The notes: a model not told the origin generated them from the letters alone. A stretch of 64,000 nt of DNA from Candidatus Hydrogenedentota bacterium (GCA_019695095.1 JAIBAQ010000004.1:1-64000); one strand, 5' to 3'. Shown: positions 43,829 to 53,439, counted from the first letter of the stretch. Translations and numbers: made by a program.

Positions 43829-45148
43829 ATGAACGCCAACCGTTCGTTTACGCGAAGAAGTTTTCTAAAGTCCAGTCTTGCCGCGGGTGCTGTCGTTGCG
43901 ACTGCCTCGTGCGCCACGTCCGCAAAGAAACGGGTCAGCGCAAATGAGCGAATTGCGATAGGGTGCATTGGGGTTGGCGACCGGGGTAGCTATGTGATGG
44001 GTTCGGCGCTGGGATTGCCCGAAGCACACGTTGTCGCGGTGTGCGATGTGAAACGCGACCGGCGCGAAAAGGCCAAGGCAGGGGTTGACGAGGTCAACGG
44101 AAACAGCGATTGCGCGGCCTACAACAACTTCGAAGATCTGGTCGCGCGCAACGATATCGATGCCTGCATCATTGCATCGTGCGATCATTGGCACGTTCCT
44201 CTCGCGCTCGCGGCCATCCGCGCAGGGAAAGATGTGTACCTGGAGAAGCCGATGGGCCTTAGCGTTGAACAGGATGCGACGCTGCGCAAGGAAGTTCACA
44301 GGAAGAAGGCCATTTTTCAATTCGGGACGCAGCAGCGCTCCGATGCAAAGTTCCGGAAGGCGTGCGAACTGGTGCAGAACGGAAGCATTGGAAAGCTCAA
44401 GACCATTCACGTCTGGTCGGCTGCAAGTTCTTCGGGCGGACCGACCGAACTCGCGCCGGTTCCCGATACCTTGGACTATGATCGCTGGCTGGGACCGGCA
44501 CCTAAAGTGCCGTACACGCTGGAGCGCGATTCTAACAAGTGGTGGTGGTTTATTTCCGATTATGCCTTGGGTTTCATTGCGGGATGGGGAATCCATCCGG
44601 TTGATATCGCGGTGTGGGGCGGAGGCGACCTGCTCAAGACCAACGTGCGGGTCGAGGGTTCCGGTGTGTTCCCAACCGAAGGCGTGTGCAATACCGCGAC
44701 GGCTTGGGATGTCACGCTGGCGTACGATAGCGGCGTCACGATGCGGTTCTACTCGCAGCCGGCCCCCGAGGAATTGAAGGCGCGTTACGGGAAGATCATC
44801 GATCACGGGACTGCCTTTGAAGGATCCGACGGGTGGGTGTGCGTGGATCGGCAACGTATTCAAGCTTCTTCAGACGCCATACTCAAGGCTGAGATTCCCG
44901 GGAACGGAGTCCACTTGCTTGAGAGCAATCACCACGTGAAGAATTTCCTTGAAGGTGTGCGCACACGACAGTCAACGGTGTCATCGATTGACGAAGCCGT
45001 GCAGGGCGATACGGTCTGCCAGATAAGCGATATTGCCATTCGGTTGAAACGTCCGTTGCGGTGGGATTACGCGAAAGAGCAATTCCTTGATGACAAGGAG
45101 GCGAATGGCCGCCTCACGCGGGCCATGCGTGAACCGTGGCATTTATAG
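43829..45148 (+). CDS. Tat-exported Gfo/Idh/MocA-family oxidoreductase
   Basis: This 439-residue exported oxidoreductase has the twin-arginine signal FTRRSFLKSSLAAGAVVATASC, ending in a possible lipobox. The Rossmann opening is IAIGCIGVGDRG and the catalytic-Lys motif is YLEKPMGLS (EKP). IHPVDIAVWGGG fits the substrate domain. Export by Tat implies it carries a folded nucleotide cofactor, as shown for other periplasmic members. I chose ATG 43829 (AGGGGG ribosome site) over the upstream in-frame ATG at 43760. Together with the DUF1080 protein it suggests oxidation at C3 of extracellular saccharides. Confidence 0.93.
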   Translation: MNANRSFTRRSFLKSSLAAGAVVATASCATSAKKRVSANERIAIGCIGVGDRGSYVMGSALGLPEAHVVAVCDVKRDRREKAKAGVDEVNGNSDCAAYNNFEDLVARNDIDACIIASCDHWHVPLALAAIRAGKDVYLEKPMGLSVEQDATLRKEVHRKKAIFQFGTQQRSDAKFRKACELVQNGSIGKLKTIHVWSAASSSGGPTELAPVPDTLDYDRWLGPAPKVPYTLERDSNKWWWFISDYALGFIAGWGIHPVDIAVWGGGDLLKTNVRVEGSGVFPTEGVCNTATAWDVTLAYDSGVTMRFYSQPAPEELKARYGKIIDHGTAFEGSDGWVCVDRQRIQASSDAILKAEIPGNGVHLLESNHHVKNFLEGVRTRQSTVSSIDEAVQGDTVCQISDIAIRLKRPLRWDYAKEQFLDDKEANGRLTRAMREPWHL

Positions 45149-45177
45149 GCGCGGTAGAGTGCGCAGTGTAGGATCCG

Positions 45178-45210
45178 GCGGAAAACAAGTCCCTGTTTTC
45201 CTCCGCTTTT
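45178..45210 (+). terminator. Stem-loop followed by T tract after the oxidoreductase
   Basis: GCGGAAAACA (45178-45187) pairs with TGTTTTCCTCCGC (45194-45206) with a 3-nt bulge, followed by TTTT. It lies 30 bp after the Gfo/Idh/MocA stop and is a likely intrinsic terminator. It is one of two structures in the 349-bp gene-free gap 45149-45497. Confidence 0.7.
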
Positions 45211-45267
45211 GACTATTGCTTGGATCTTCCAGATAGTTGCCCCAATTACGATTCGCCACACTAGCCC

Positions 45268-45325
45268 GGATTTCTCACGAACACACTTGAACCTCTCTCG
45301 TGACCAGTGTGTTCGCGAGAAATCC
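45268..45325. repeat. 19-bp inverted repeat with 20-nt loop
   Basis: Arms 45268-45286 (GGATTTCTCACGAACACAC) and 45307-45325 pair completely except for one G-U-type position. The loop is CTTTCTCG-like and open. This second palindrome sits between the terminator and the DUF1080 gene. It has no T tract of terminator type (TTATG follows). It could be a regulatory hairpin or a small repeat; no second copy was found in the window. Confidence 0.6.
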
Positions 45326-45497
45326 TTATGGCATAACCTCAAAGTTTTGCACGTGAGCAATTTGCGCCGGCGCTCAATCGCGCCTGTGCAACTTGCGGAC
45401 TAGCGGGTGCCATTTGTTTCACGTATTCCACGGCGGCTATTATTCGCCGGTGCTGCACCCAATCTCTGTTCCCATTTCACGTCAAGGAGACATAGCG

Positions 45498-46154
45498 ATG
45501 AAGAGGCTTGTCATTTCCGGCAGTGTGCTTGCCCTGATAGTCACGACTACGTTTGTCGGTGCAGTACACGGGGCTGAAAAATCGCCTTGGATCGAGTTGT
45601 TCGATGGCACTTCGTTGAACGGATGGCACATCAGTCAGACAAATGGTCACGGAAACACGACTGGCTGGACAGTGGTTGACGGCTCGATTGATGGTACGCA
45701 GGACAAGAAGGGCAACGGTGGAATCCTTCTCACCGATCGGGAGTTCGGGGACTTTGTTCTTGAGCTGGAGCTGAATCCAGATTGGGGTTTGGACAGTGGT
45801 CTTTTCTTGCGTAGCACCGAGTCTGGGCAGTGTTACCAGATGATGGTTGATTACTACGAAGGTGGGAATGTGGGCGGTATCTACGGCGAAGGAATCGGAG
45901 GCTTCCATTTCCCTGCAAGCACCTATGACAAGCACTACAAGAAAGGCGAGTGGAACAAAGTCGTTATCGTGTGCACGGGCAATCCGCCTGCCATTGACGT
46001 TTGGCTGAATGGAGAGCACATCACCAGCTACCAAGGCGATAGTCCGGACCTGCTTCCAGCCAAGGGCCGCATCGCGCTTCAGGTTCACGCTGGAGACGGT
46101 TTCTTCGGAAAGCACACGCGCTTCAGAAACATCCGAATTCGCCCGCTGGACTAG
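45498..46154 (+). CDS. DUF1080 / 3-keto-disaccharide hydrolase domain protein
   Basis: The product has 218 residues with a signal peptide (MKRLVISGSVLALIVTTTFVGAVHGA). The jelly-roll domain has the family features: WIELFDGTSLNGW near the start, GWTVVDGSIDG, FGDFVLELELNPDWGLDSGLFLRS and the close RFRNIRIRPLD. The family is annotated as 3-keto-disaccharide hydrolases in some Bacteroidetes; others only bind sugars. ATG 45498 has AAGGAG upstream. Its place after two oxidoreductases fits a 3-keto sugar route, but catalytic residues were not verified. Confidence 0.92.
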   Translation: MKRLVISGSVLALIVTTTFVGAVHGAEKSPWIELFDGTSLNGWHISQTNGHGNTTGWTVVDGSIDGTQDKKGNGGILLTDREFGDFVLELELNPDWGLDSGLFLRSTESGQCYQMMVDYYEGGNVGGIYGEGIGGFHFPASTYDKHYKKGEWNKVVIVCTGNPPAIDVWLNGEHITSYQGDSPDLLPAKGRIALQVHAGDGFFGKHTRFRNIRIRPLD

Positions 46155-46250
46155 GCTGCATGAAGTCGTGAAGCAGGAATGTCGAAAACCAGAGGACGTG
46201 GCCCTGATTCTATCGCCAAGTTGGCGTAATCAAATAGGTGCGCGTGCCAC

Positions 46251-47978
46251 GTGAAAAAGTTGATCGCATTTCTGCTAATAGGCGCGATACCTATCGCAGG
46301 GATCATCATCTCTTATCTGCACCATTCTGAGTATGGAGTCGATGACGCGTACATCACGTACCGGTATGCCCTCAATCTGGTGAATGGACACGGCCTGAAC
46401 TTCAACACGGACGGTACACGCGTTGAAGGTTACTCGAATCTGCTGTATGTATTGATGATGGCGGTGGGCCTGCTCATCGTGCCTCCTGCGTCAATCTATT
46501 ACTTCTCGTTGTGCTTGAACGCTGTCTTCCTTACGGTCTGCGCATACGTGTTCTACTGGTTTGCTCAGCGGGAGACGGGAGAGCGTTGGGCCTGCGCCGC
46601 GGCATTTCTTTTCTGTCTGTTTACACCGCTGTGGTATTCGGCGGTATTGGGCATGGAGACCCCTCTGGTCCTTTTGGCTCAGCTTGGGATTTGGACGACG
46701 GTAACGTACGTCGCAAGAAGAGAGCAAAGTACTTCCAGATTCGTGTTCTGGCTTTGCGTGTCTAGTGTCGCGAGCGTACTGGTCAGAATTGACGGATTCC
46801 TAATGCCGGCTGCCGCGGCACTGTATTTGATTCTGCGCGGGAGGTATCGTCCAGCACTTTTGTTGGCAGGGCTTGTCGCTTTGGTCGTGGCGGTTCATTT
46901 CTCCTTTCGTTATCACTACTACGGATATTGGTTGCCGAACACGTTCTACGTCAAGGTGGATGGTCCACTCTTCGAGCGGGTAACCAGTGGAATACGCTCG
47001 TTCTTCCTCATCGTGCTGATGGCGGACAACTACTTGGTCTTCGCGCTGTCCATCGCGGCAGCACTTGTCATCTCAATGCGCAGAGTCATCAAAGAGAGAG
47101 TCGCCTTGTTTGAGGCCGTTTCATTCGGGGGCTTCTTCGCGCTGCTTTGGCAGGGATATTGGGTCTATATTGGCGGAGACTGGATGGGGTCCCGCTTTAT
47201 GACAATCCTCTGTCCAATAGGGATACTCTCACTTCTTCAACTTCTTGACAAATATCCGCGAGCAACTTTTCTCGGAGTGACCGGAGCTTGCATATTCTCC
47301 TTCAGTCATCATTACTATACAGTCGTCACGTTCTTCAAGAGACCCGACTTGGCTCATGAATACTGCTTCAGAGTCATTGTTGTTCTGGCGGTGTCCTCCG
47401 CAGTCCTGTATGGCGCTTCCAGGGCGAAAATCCTGCCAGGGCAGAAGTCAATACTAGGTGCACTGGCGGCGGTTGTCGCACTGACCTGCAGCATTCCGGC
47501 GAGTTTTGCGTCGGCACCATTTGGGGAGCCAAAGCGCGACATGTGGTATGAGTTGGGGCATTTCCTGGGCAAGGAGTATCCTCACAAGACAATCGCGGTC
47601 GATGCTGCAGGCAAGATTCCGTACTTTAGCGGACTACATGCAATTGACATGCTAGGGCTAAACGATACTCATATCGCGCATACGCGAGTTGAGAATTTTG
47701 TGGCTGGTCACAGCAAGCATGACGCAGAATATGTTCTGAAGCAGTCACCGGATATTATTACGTGTTGGATCGACACGCAACTGAATATGTCGTATGGACT
47801 GACACGGTCACGCTACATTGAGGGCGGATATGAGGTCAGCTACGTTTTGACCGACCTTCCCGACAAGCCGATTATGCTGGATGTTCAAAATGAACCAGCG
47901 GACAAGATCAAATCGCTCATAGGGTATGGAGGGTATAGGTATGCCGTCTTGACCAAAGGGGAACTTCGCTTGCGGTAA
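46251..47978 (+). CDS. GT-C-fold membrane glycosyltransferase (DDAYIT type)
   Basis: This 575-residue protein has about 11 transmembrane helices. The first outer loop has YGVDDAYITYRYALNLVNG and GTRVEGYSNLLYV. This DDAYIT...GYSN pattern marks bacterial GT-C enzymes related to mycobacterial arabinofuranosyltransferases and other polyprenyl-phosphate-sugar transferases, and the Asp pair is the expected catalytic site. The GTG start at 46251 gives MKKLIAFLLI. Base composition is lower in G+C than most neighbours, as often seen for surface-glycan genes. An acyltransferase gene and a GH51 gene follow. Confidence 0.88.
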   Translation: MKKLIAFLLIGAIPIAGIIISYLHHSEYGVDDAYITYRYALNLVNGHGLNFNTDGTRVEGYSNLLYVLMMAVGLLIVPPASIYYFSLCLNAVFLTVCAYVFYWFAQRETGERWACAAAFLFCLFTPLWYSAVLGMETPLVLLAQLGIWTTVTYVARREQSTSRFVFWLCVSSVASVLVRIDGFLMPAAAALYLILRGRYRPALLLAGLVALVVAVHFSFRYHYYGYWLPNTFYVKVDGPLFERVTSGIRSFFLIVLMADNYLVFALSIAAALVISMRRVIKERVALFEAVSFGGFFALLWQGYWVYIGGDWMGSRFMTILCPIGILSLLQLLDKYPRATFLGVTGACIFSFSHHYYTVVTFFKRPDLAHEYCFRVIVVLAVSSAVLYGASRAKILPGQKSILGALAAVVALTCSIPASFASAPFGEPKRDMWYELGHFLGKEYPHKTIAVDAAGKIPYFSGLHAIDMLGLNDTHIAHTRVENFVAGHSKHDAEYVLKQSPDIITCWIDTQLNMSYGLTRSRYIEGGYEVSYVLTDLPDKPIMLDVQNEPADKIKSLIGYGGYRYAVLTKGELRLR

Positions 47979-48175
47979 TCAGCTTCAGTCCATCCCGCAT
48001 TTCAGTGGATTTGGTCTCACCGTGTGACGGAAACGCCCACTGATTGCGACTTGGGCCTTGTGTCCGGAAGATGAATGCGGCAGTATGGAGTATCGCCCGT
48101 CTTATCTGTGCAAGACAGGCATGTCGATGCGGAATCTCATACGCAAATACCAGGAGAGAGGATTCTATTCCGTTC

Positions 48176-48778
48176 ATGAATACATTCGTAAGGCGGTATC
48201 GTTATTGGAAGAATTCCCGGAAGTTTACGAAGGTGGGGAAGAAGTGCCGGTTTTATGGCGCTGATATTGAAGTCGAGGGAAACGTGGAAGTGGGTGACTA
48301 CGTCCACATGCGCGAGCACATCATCCTCCGTACTCGCTACGACGGCAAGATCGTCTTAAAGGACCGGAGCATGGTCTCCTGGTATTGCATTATCGAGTCA
48401 GGAGGATACGTTGAAATCGGCGAGAATACGGCACTGGCCGAGCATGTCATCATTCGCGATGGAACGCATCTTATCTACGGCACCAAGGAGCATTGGCGGT
48501 TTACACCGCACATTATCAAGCCGGTAATCATTGGGCCAAACGCGTGGATCGGCAGCCGCTCTTACATCAACTACGGCGTAACCATTGGCGAAGGGGCAGT
48601 GATTGGCGTGGGCAGTATCGTGACGAAAAACGTGGGTCCCTACGAGGTCTGGGCGGGCGCGCCCGCGCGCTACGTTGCTCATCGCACGGATGACGTGCCG
48701 CCGCAAAAGCTGGCTGAAGCTCAGGAATTACTCGCAAAGCACGGTGTGCGGCCCGATAGGAGAATGGAGGACTTGTAG
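48176..48778 (+). CDS. Left-handed beta-helix acyltransferase (hexapeptide repeats)
   Basis: This 200-residue acyltransferase of the maltose/galactoside O-acetyltransferase and WbbJ-like group has hexapeptide repeats from about 30 to 175: DIEVEGNVEVGDYVHM, YVEIGENTALAEHVIIRDGTH, and KPVIIGPNAWIGSRSYINYGVTIGEG. The His in HVIIRDGTH is a plausible catalytic base. The C-terminus GAPARYVAHR closes the domain. It probably acetylates a surface glycan made with the upstream GT-C enzyme. ATG 48176 is the first credible start; upstream residues are not repeat-like. The 197-bp gap after 47978 shows nothing else. Confidence 0.88.
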   Translation: MNTFVRRYRYWKNSRKFTKVGKKCRFYGADIEVEGNVEVGDYVHMREHIILRTRYDGKIVLKDRSMVSWYCIIESGGYVEIGENTALAEHVIIRDGTHLIYGTKEHWRFTPHIIKPVIIGPNAWIGSRSYINYGVTIGEGAVIGVGSIVTKNVGPYEVWAGAPARYVAHRTDDVPPQKLAEAQELLAKHGVRPDRRMEDL

Positions 48779-48824
48779 TTCCGGTCCTATCGTGTATGTG
48801 TTCAAAGAAGGGGAGTCGCTGCCC

Positions 48825-51212
48825 ATGAAAGCCTCCGTTGCATTGTCCCTTTTGTGCGTCATGAGCCAAACCGCGTTCGCACAGACAATCAGCGTGAACC
48901 CCAACAAGCACGTTGGGCGTGTTGATCCCCTTCTGTACGGTCAGTTCCTGGAGCACATCTACAAATCGGTCGTCGACGGTCTTTGGGGACAATTGGTTCG
49001 TGGCCCGAGCTTCGAAGAAGCACCCATGACCTTGGGCAAAGAATGGAACACTCCGAGCGGGAATTGGCGATTCGACGGCGCGGAATTGCTGTGCGAAGGC
49101 AGCGGCCCCGATGCGCAAATAACAACCGGCGATCCAGCGTGGACCGATTATGATTTCTCGGTGGATGCGCGCAAGGAAGGCGGAGCGGAAGGATTCCTCA
49201 TTCTGTTTCGCGCCAAGGACGCAGACAATTTCTATTGGTGGAACCTCGGCGGGTGGGGCAACACGTACTCCGCCGTGGAGCATGAAGTTGGCGGCAGCCG
49301 CTCCTTAGTTGAAGGCACGCGCACAGATACGCGTATCGAAAGCAACCGCTGGTATCGCATTAATGTTTCGGTGAAGGGGGCGCGCGTAACCTGCTCGCTG
49401 GATGGACAAGTGCTGACGTCGTTCGATACGACTACAAATCCGGCAGGCTTTATTGGACTCGGTAGTTGGTCAACGGATGTGCGCTATCGCAACGCCAAGG
49501 TCGTTGCAGGCGATCGCACGTTGTTTGAGATGAAAGGTGTTGCACCTGAGACGAACACCTTGTGCCGTATGTGGCGCGTCGAACCTGCGGACAGTTCCGC
49601 GCGTGTGACGTGGTCGGACCAGGAGCCGCTGAACAGTGCGCGGTGTCAGCGTATTGTTGCCGATGGCAAAGGCGGAGGAATTGCCCAGGACGGTCTCTGT
49701 GTTGAAGCGGGCGTGAAATACATCGGATCGCTTTGGTTGCGCGGGAACGGTGAAGTAACCGTGAGTTTGCAGACCGGCGATGACGTACAGGAACAGCACT
49801 TCACGATCAACGGAGACGAATGGACGGAGCAGCCGCTCACATTCGTACCGGACATTTCGTCGGATGCGGCAACTCTGTCTATTAGGCTCGATACATCCGG
49901 TGATATTACGGTCGACCAGTGTACGCTCCATCGTTCAGGCACTCCCTACCGTCAGTCAATCTTTGAAGCCGTTGAAGGGATTCGTCCCACGTTTATTCGG
50001 TGGCCGGGGGGCTGCTTTGCTGAACGATATCGATGGAAGGACGGTATTGGGGCTCCATCTCAGCGTGTGACGAAACCAAACTACGCGTGGGGAAATCTGG
50101 ACCCGAACAGTTTTGGCACGCTGGAGTTCCTCGAGATGTGCGAGGAACTCGATAGCGAGCCTGTACTCGTTCTCAATATCGGCCAACATGAGAGTCCCGA
50201 CAGAACTCAGGACTACGTCAAAGAGGCGCTGGAGTGGTTCGACTACTGCAACGGAGACGTCTCCACCGAATTTGGCGCGCTGCGTGCGGCGCATGGACAT
50301 CCGGAGCCCTTTAAGGTCAGATACTGGGAGATAGGAAACGAGACGTGGGGACTAGGACCGCAAGGTTATGTTGAGCGTCTTAAGCCCTTTGCTGAAGCGC
50401 TTCGCGCGCGCGATGCCAACGTGAAGATTCTGGTCTGCGGCAGTGGAGGCCACGATCTGAACTGGAATAAGACCATTATCGAGTCGGCTGCTGACTACGC
50501 GGACTTCATTTCTGTGCATCAATATATGGAGGGACCGTTTGACGCAGAGATGCGAGACGGTGTCGTGTATCCTGAGTTTTTAGGCAAGACAGCCGCGCTC
50601 ATCGCTACGAGCAAGAACCCTTCCATGAAGATTGCGGTAACGGAATGGAATCAACAATCTATCCGTCTTCGCACGGGGCTCTATGCGGGCCTCGTTTTGA
50701 ATGGATTCGAGCGGCTCGGCGACGTCGTAACCATGAGTTGCCCGGCCCTATTTATACGCAATGTCGATGCACCCTCATGGAACAATGCTTTCATTAATCA
50801 CGACGGGTGCAAGGCTTTTGTGGCGCCGAACTATCTCGTAATGAAGATGTACCGAGACAATTTCGCGAGCGTTCGCGTCGAATGCGAGGCCCCGGAATCG
50901 CTCAATGCCATTGCAACCTGGGACAGCGAAACCGACGACGTAATCCTGAAGGTTGTCAATCCTTCGCCGACTGATGATGTGACCGCGACAATTTCCATCA
51001 AAGGCCGCAACACCCTTCAATTCAGGAAGTGGACAGTGTGGTCTCCAACTATCGATGACGAGAATAGTCTTGAACTGCCTGACAAGATCAAGATTGAAAT
51101 GTCGTTTAGTACCCCGGCAGTCCGTTTCCCGGCGCACTCGGTGGTTGTGTTGCGCTCGGTGACTGGGTGGGAAGGAAAGACGATCGAGGAGATTACCGAA
51201 GACGTCCTATAA
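48825..51212 (+). CDS. Secreted alpha-L-arabinofuranosidase (GH51) with inserted lectin-like domain
   Basis: This 795-residue protein has a signal peptide ([20 protein letters not shown]). The catalytic region matches GH51: [17 protein letters not shown], then an inserted ~250-residue beta-rich domain (about 70-330, two concanavalin-like segments such as [18 protein letters not shown]), then [20 protein letters not shown]. The acid/base is E506 in WEIGNETWG and the nucleophile E607 in AVTEWNQ. It releases L-arabinofuranose from arabinans or arabinoxylans. The insertion resembles LamG/DUF1080-like modules and may be a carbohydrate-binding region. ATG 48825 follows GGGGAG. Confidence 0.93.
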   Translation: MKASVALSLLCVMSQTAFAQTISVNPNKHVGRVDPLLYGQFLEHIYKSVVDGLWGQLVRGPSFEEAPMTLGKEWNTPSGNWRFDGAELLCEGSGPDAQITTGDPAWTDYDFSVDARKEGGAEGFLILFRAKDADNFYWWNLGGWGNTYSAVEHEVGGSRSLVEGTRTDTRIESNRWYRINVSVKGARVTCSLDGQVLTSFDTTTNPAGFIGLGSWSTDVRYRNAKVVAGDRTLFEMKGVAPETNTLCRMWRVEPADSSARVTWSDQEPLNSARCQRIVADGKGGGIAQDGLCVEAGVKYIGSLWLRGNGEVTVSLQTGDDVQEQHFTINGDEWTEQPLTFVPDISSDAATLSIRLDTSGDITVDQCTLHRSGTPYRQSIFEAVEGIRPTFIRWPGGCFAERYRWKDGIGAPSQRVTKPNYAWGNLDPNSFGTLEFLEMCEELDSEPVLVLNIGQHESPDRTQDYVKEALEWFDYCNGDVSTEFGALRAAHGHPEPFKVRYWEIGNETWGLGPQGYVERLKPFAEALRARDANVKILVCGSGGHDLNWNKTIIESAADYADFISVHQYMEGPFDAEMRDGVVYPEFLGKTAALIATSKNPSMKIAVTEWNQQSIRLRTGLYAGLVLNGFERLGDVVTMSCPALFIRNVDAPSWNNAFINHDGCKAFVAPNYLVMKMYRDNFASVRVECEAPESLNAIATWDSETDDVILKVVNPSPTDDVTATISIKGRNTLQFRKWTVWSPTIDDENSLELPDKIKIEMSFSTPAVRFPAHSVVVLRSVTGWEGKTIEEITEDVL

Positions 51213-51423
51213 GGTAGAGGACTGCCGACAGAATTATGCTAATCAAGATTGAGGTGCCCAGGGGGAAGTAGAACTTGAAATTCTCCCTCTCGATGCGAAT
51301 GTCGCCTGGCAGGCGCCCAAGTCCGAAGTAGTTCACTTTACCTCCGAAATACAGGAGGACACCCGCCACCGTTACGAGCACGCCGACAACAATCAGTAGT
51401 TTCGCAAAATCCTGGATCTGCAT
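51193..51423 (-). CDS. DUF2905 small membrane protein
   Basis: This 76-residue inner-membrane protein has two transmembrane helices (about 5-27 and 52-73) and the conserved middle [29 protein letters not shown], which defines DUF2905. Its function is unknown. It overlaps the end of the GH51 gene on the other strand by 20 bp. The start at ATG 51423 has GATTTTGC-type weak spacing, but the family length is matched. Confidence 0.92.
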   Translation of the reverse strand: MQIQDFAKLLIVVGVLVTVAGVLLYFGGKVNYFGLGRLPGDIRIERENFKFYFPLGTSILISIILSAVLYLIGRLR

Positions 51424-51545
51424 GAGTATTTCCTTTCCACGATTCTACGTCGCGCCTATCGGATTCGCAAAGCAGAAGGAAGCGTGCAGTCTGATGCGAA
51501 GAAGCGCTATAACATGGACGGTCTTTTCTGATTGCGAGGTCCATC

Positions 51546-52772
51546 ATGTCCGAGGCGTACAGTCCCACATCGTCGACCGCCCTGTTCGTCGATTTCATGT
51601 ACTTGCTCCGCGACTACGGTATACCCGTTAGTCCGCAGGACCTGCTTGATCTGAATCGAGGTCTCGACCGGGGAATTGTTCATACTCTCGATGACTTGTT
51701 TGTATTTGCGCGATTGACGTTCGTCCGGCGCAAGGAGCATATGGATGCGTTTGAGCGTGCATTTGCCCACTATTTCTTTGGCATTGACCTCCCTCAGGTC
51801 GCCGAAGGAGACCCTGAGTTGCTCCGGACTAAGGCCTTCAAGGAGTGGCTCGCGCGGCAAATCGCCGAAGGAAAACTACCCGAGCGCGCGGTCTATTTGA
51901 TGAGCGCAGAAGAATTGATGGCTCGATTTTGGGAGACCCTTCGCGAGCAAATGGAGGCCCACGAAGGCGGCAGTAAGTGGATAGGTCAAAAGGGGAACTC
52001 GCCATTTGGGCATTCCGGCAACGCGGAGCGCGGCGTGCGCGTGGAGGGACGCTCGCGCAATCGATCTGCGCTTCAGGTCATTGCCAACCGCCGCTATGTC
52101 GCTTACTCGGACTCGAATGTCTTGAGGTCGGAGAACTTGCGGCAGGCACTCGAAACCATGAAACACATGAAAGATGCCGGGCCCAGGAACCTTCTGAATC
52201 TCAATGAGACCATTCGGCGCACGGCGCGAAACGGGGGAGAAATTGACCTCGTATTCGAGCGCGAACTGCGCGACCGGATCAGTGTCGTGTTATTCGTCGA
52301 CAATGGTGGTTACTCCATGGATCCTCATATCGATGTCACGCGCACGCTTTTCGGCAAGATGCACGAACGCTTTGAAGACCTTACAACGTTCTACTTCCAC
52401 AATTCGATCTACCAGCACGTATGGTCGGACTATCGCCGGACCAAGAAGGTCTCGACAGAATCCATACTGCTGCGCAATCCAGACACGCGCATTGTGTTTG
52501 TCGGCGATGCGACCATGGCCCCTGAAGAGCTTGAATCGCCCTATGGCTCTCTCTATGCATATGCGCAGGACCCGAACCCAAGTATCTACTGGCTAATGCG
52601 CGTGGCGGATCGATTCAGGCACACGGTTTGGCTCAATCCCATTCCACGCGATGCCTGGGGCCGGATCTATGGAAGTTACACGTTGAACCGTGTACGCGAG
52701 TTTATTCATATGGAAGACATGACCTTGGGAGGAATCAAGGGGATGGTCGAATATCTAAGCGAAGGGGCTTGA
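51546..52772 (+). CDS. CoxE-like von Willebrand factor A domain protein
   Basis: This 408-residue cytoplasmic protein has an N-terminal helical half (about 1-150; FVDFMYLLRDYGIPVSP) and a C-terminal VWA domain (about 235-408). The metal site reads VVLFVDNGGYSMDP, a variant of the DxSxS motif common in the CoxE/YehP-type group, followed by the RIVFVGDATMAP and SLYAYAQDPNPS regions. Such proteins work with MoxR AAA+ ATPases as chaperones for metal-cofactor enzymes. No MoxR gene lies in the window. A spacer of 122 bp separates it from DUF2905. Confidence 0.88.
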   Translation: MSEAYSPTSSTALFVDFMYLLRDYGIPVSPQDLLDLNRGLDRGIVHTLDDLFVFARLTFVRRKEHMDAFERAFAHYFFGIDLPQVAEGDPELLRTKAFKEWLARQIAEGKLPERAVYLMSAEELMARFWETLREQMEAHEGGSKWIGQKGNSPFGHSGNAERGVRVEGRSRNRSALQVIANRRYVAYSDSNVLRSENLRQALETMKHMKDAGPRNLLNLNETIRRTARNGGEIDLVFERELRDRISVVLFVDNGGYSMDPHIDVTRTLFGKMHERFEDLTTFYFHNSIYQHVWSDYRRTKKVSTESILLRNPDTRIVFVGDATMAPEELESPYGSLYAYAQDPNPSIYWLMRVADRFRHTVWLNPIPRDAWGRIYGSYTLNRVREFIHMEDMTLGGIKGMVEYLSEGA

Positions 52773-52777
52773 GATGG

Positions 52778-53080
52778 TCAGTCTTCAAATTCAATACGCC
52801 GCTTATCTGGGTCTTCATTTTGACGGTATAGAATCGCGATATTACCGATGATCCCGGCGATAGCGCTGTCAGATCGCGAAGCGAGTTCTTCCGTGAGTTC
52901 CTTCTTCTCGTCCTTACGGTCGACAAAACGCACCTTGATTAATTCGTGGGCGGCAAGTGCTTCGGCTACCGACTGAACGACCGGGTCGGTGATACCCTGC
53001 TTGCCAACATAGACGCTGGGTTCCAAGTGGTGGGCCAGACTTCGCAAGTAGCGGCGTTGTTGGCTGTTGAGCTGAGTCAT
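52778..53080 (-). CDS. yhbY: YhbY/CRM-domain RNA-binding protein
   Basis: This 100-residue CRM-domain protein associates with pre-50S ribosomes in characterised homologues. MTQLNSQQRRYLRSLAHHLEP is the typical start and VGKQGIT contains the conserved GxxG RNA-binding loop. SDSAIAGIIGNIAILYRQNED closes the domain. ATG 53080 is preceded by AGGAACGA; an in-frame ATG 20 codons upstream adds non-conserved residues. It is convergent with the VWA gene, 5 bp apart, and its 5' side is an A+T-rich gap (53081-53439). Confidence 0.93.
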   Translation of the reverse strand: MTQLNSQQRRYLRSLAHHLEPSVYVGKQGITDPVVQSVAEALAAHELIKVRFVDRKDEKKELTEELASRSDSAIAGIIGNIAILYRQNEDPDKRRIEFED

Positions 53081-53183
53081 TGTCAATCGTTCCTTAAACC
53101 TGGTGTCGGGCGAATTGTCGAAATGACAAATTTTCGTCAATCTATGAAGCTATCACACAATAGAGATTCCAAAGGGAGGTCCC

Positions 53184-53222
53184 TGTTTACATATTGTATC
53201 CCTTACAATGCTGGTGTTTACA
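53184..53222. promoter_or_regulatory. Direct repeats TGTTTACA flanking an ATTGTA/TACAAT palindrome
   Basis: In the A+T-rich 359-bp gap 53081-53439, TGTTTACA occurs at 53184-53191 and again at 53215-53222, 31 bp apart (about three helical turns). An ATTGTA (53193-53198) / TACAAT (53204-53209) inverted repeat lies between them. This resembles an operator for a dimeric regulator upstream of the gspF-like gene or yhbY. No known regulator site is matched. Confidence 0.35.
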
Positions 53223-53380
53223 GCGAAAAATGGTTAATTCATGAGAGTGGTCGCTCCTTGGCGCGTAATATGCTTTATATTTGGTGGGACCGGACGTGCT
53301 CGGTGGTGTTATGCGAAGTAGTAGGAAAGGCGAGACAACCCACCCAGACTGATCTACTAGCCCATGCTGTAGAAAGGGGC

Positions 53381-53408
53381 TAGCCAATCACACAAGATAT
53401 GGTATACT
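53381..53408 (+). promoter_or_regulatory. Possible promoter of the gspF-like gene
   Basis: TAGCCA (53381-53386) and TATACT (53403-53408) with 16 bp between them stand 31 bp before ATG 53440. The -10 is good and the -35 matches four of six bases. A GGGAGAG ribosome site follows. Confidence 0.4.
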
Positions 53409-53439
53409 GTACACTGTTGTGGAATCGGGAGAGTAACAT

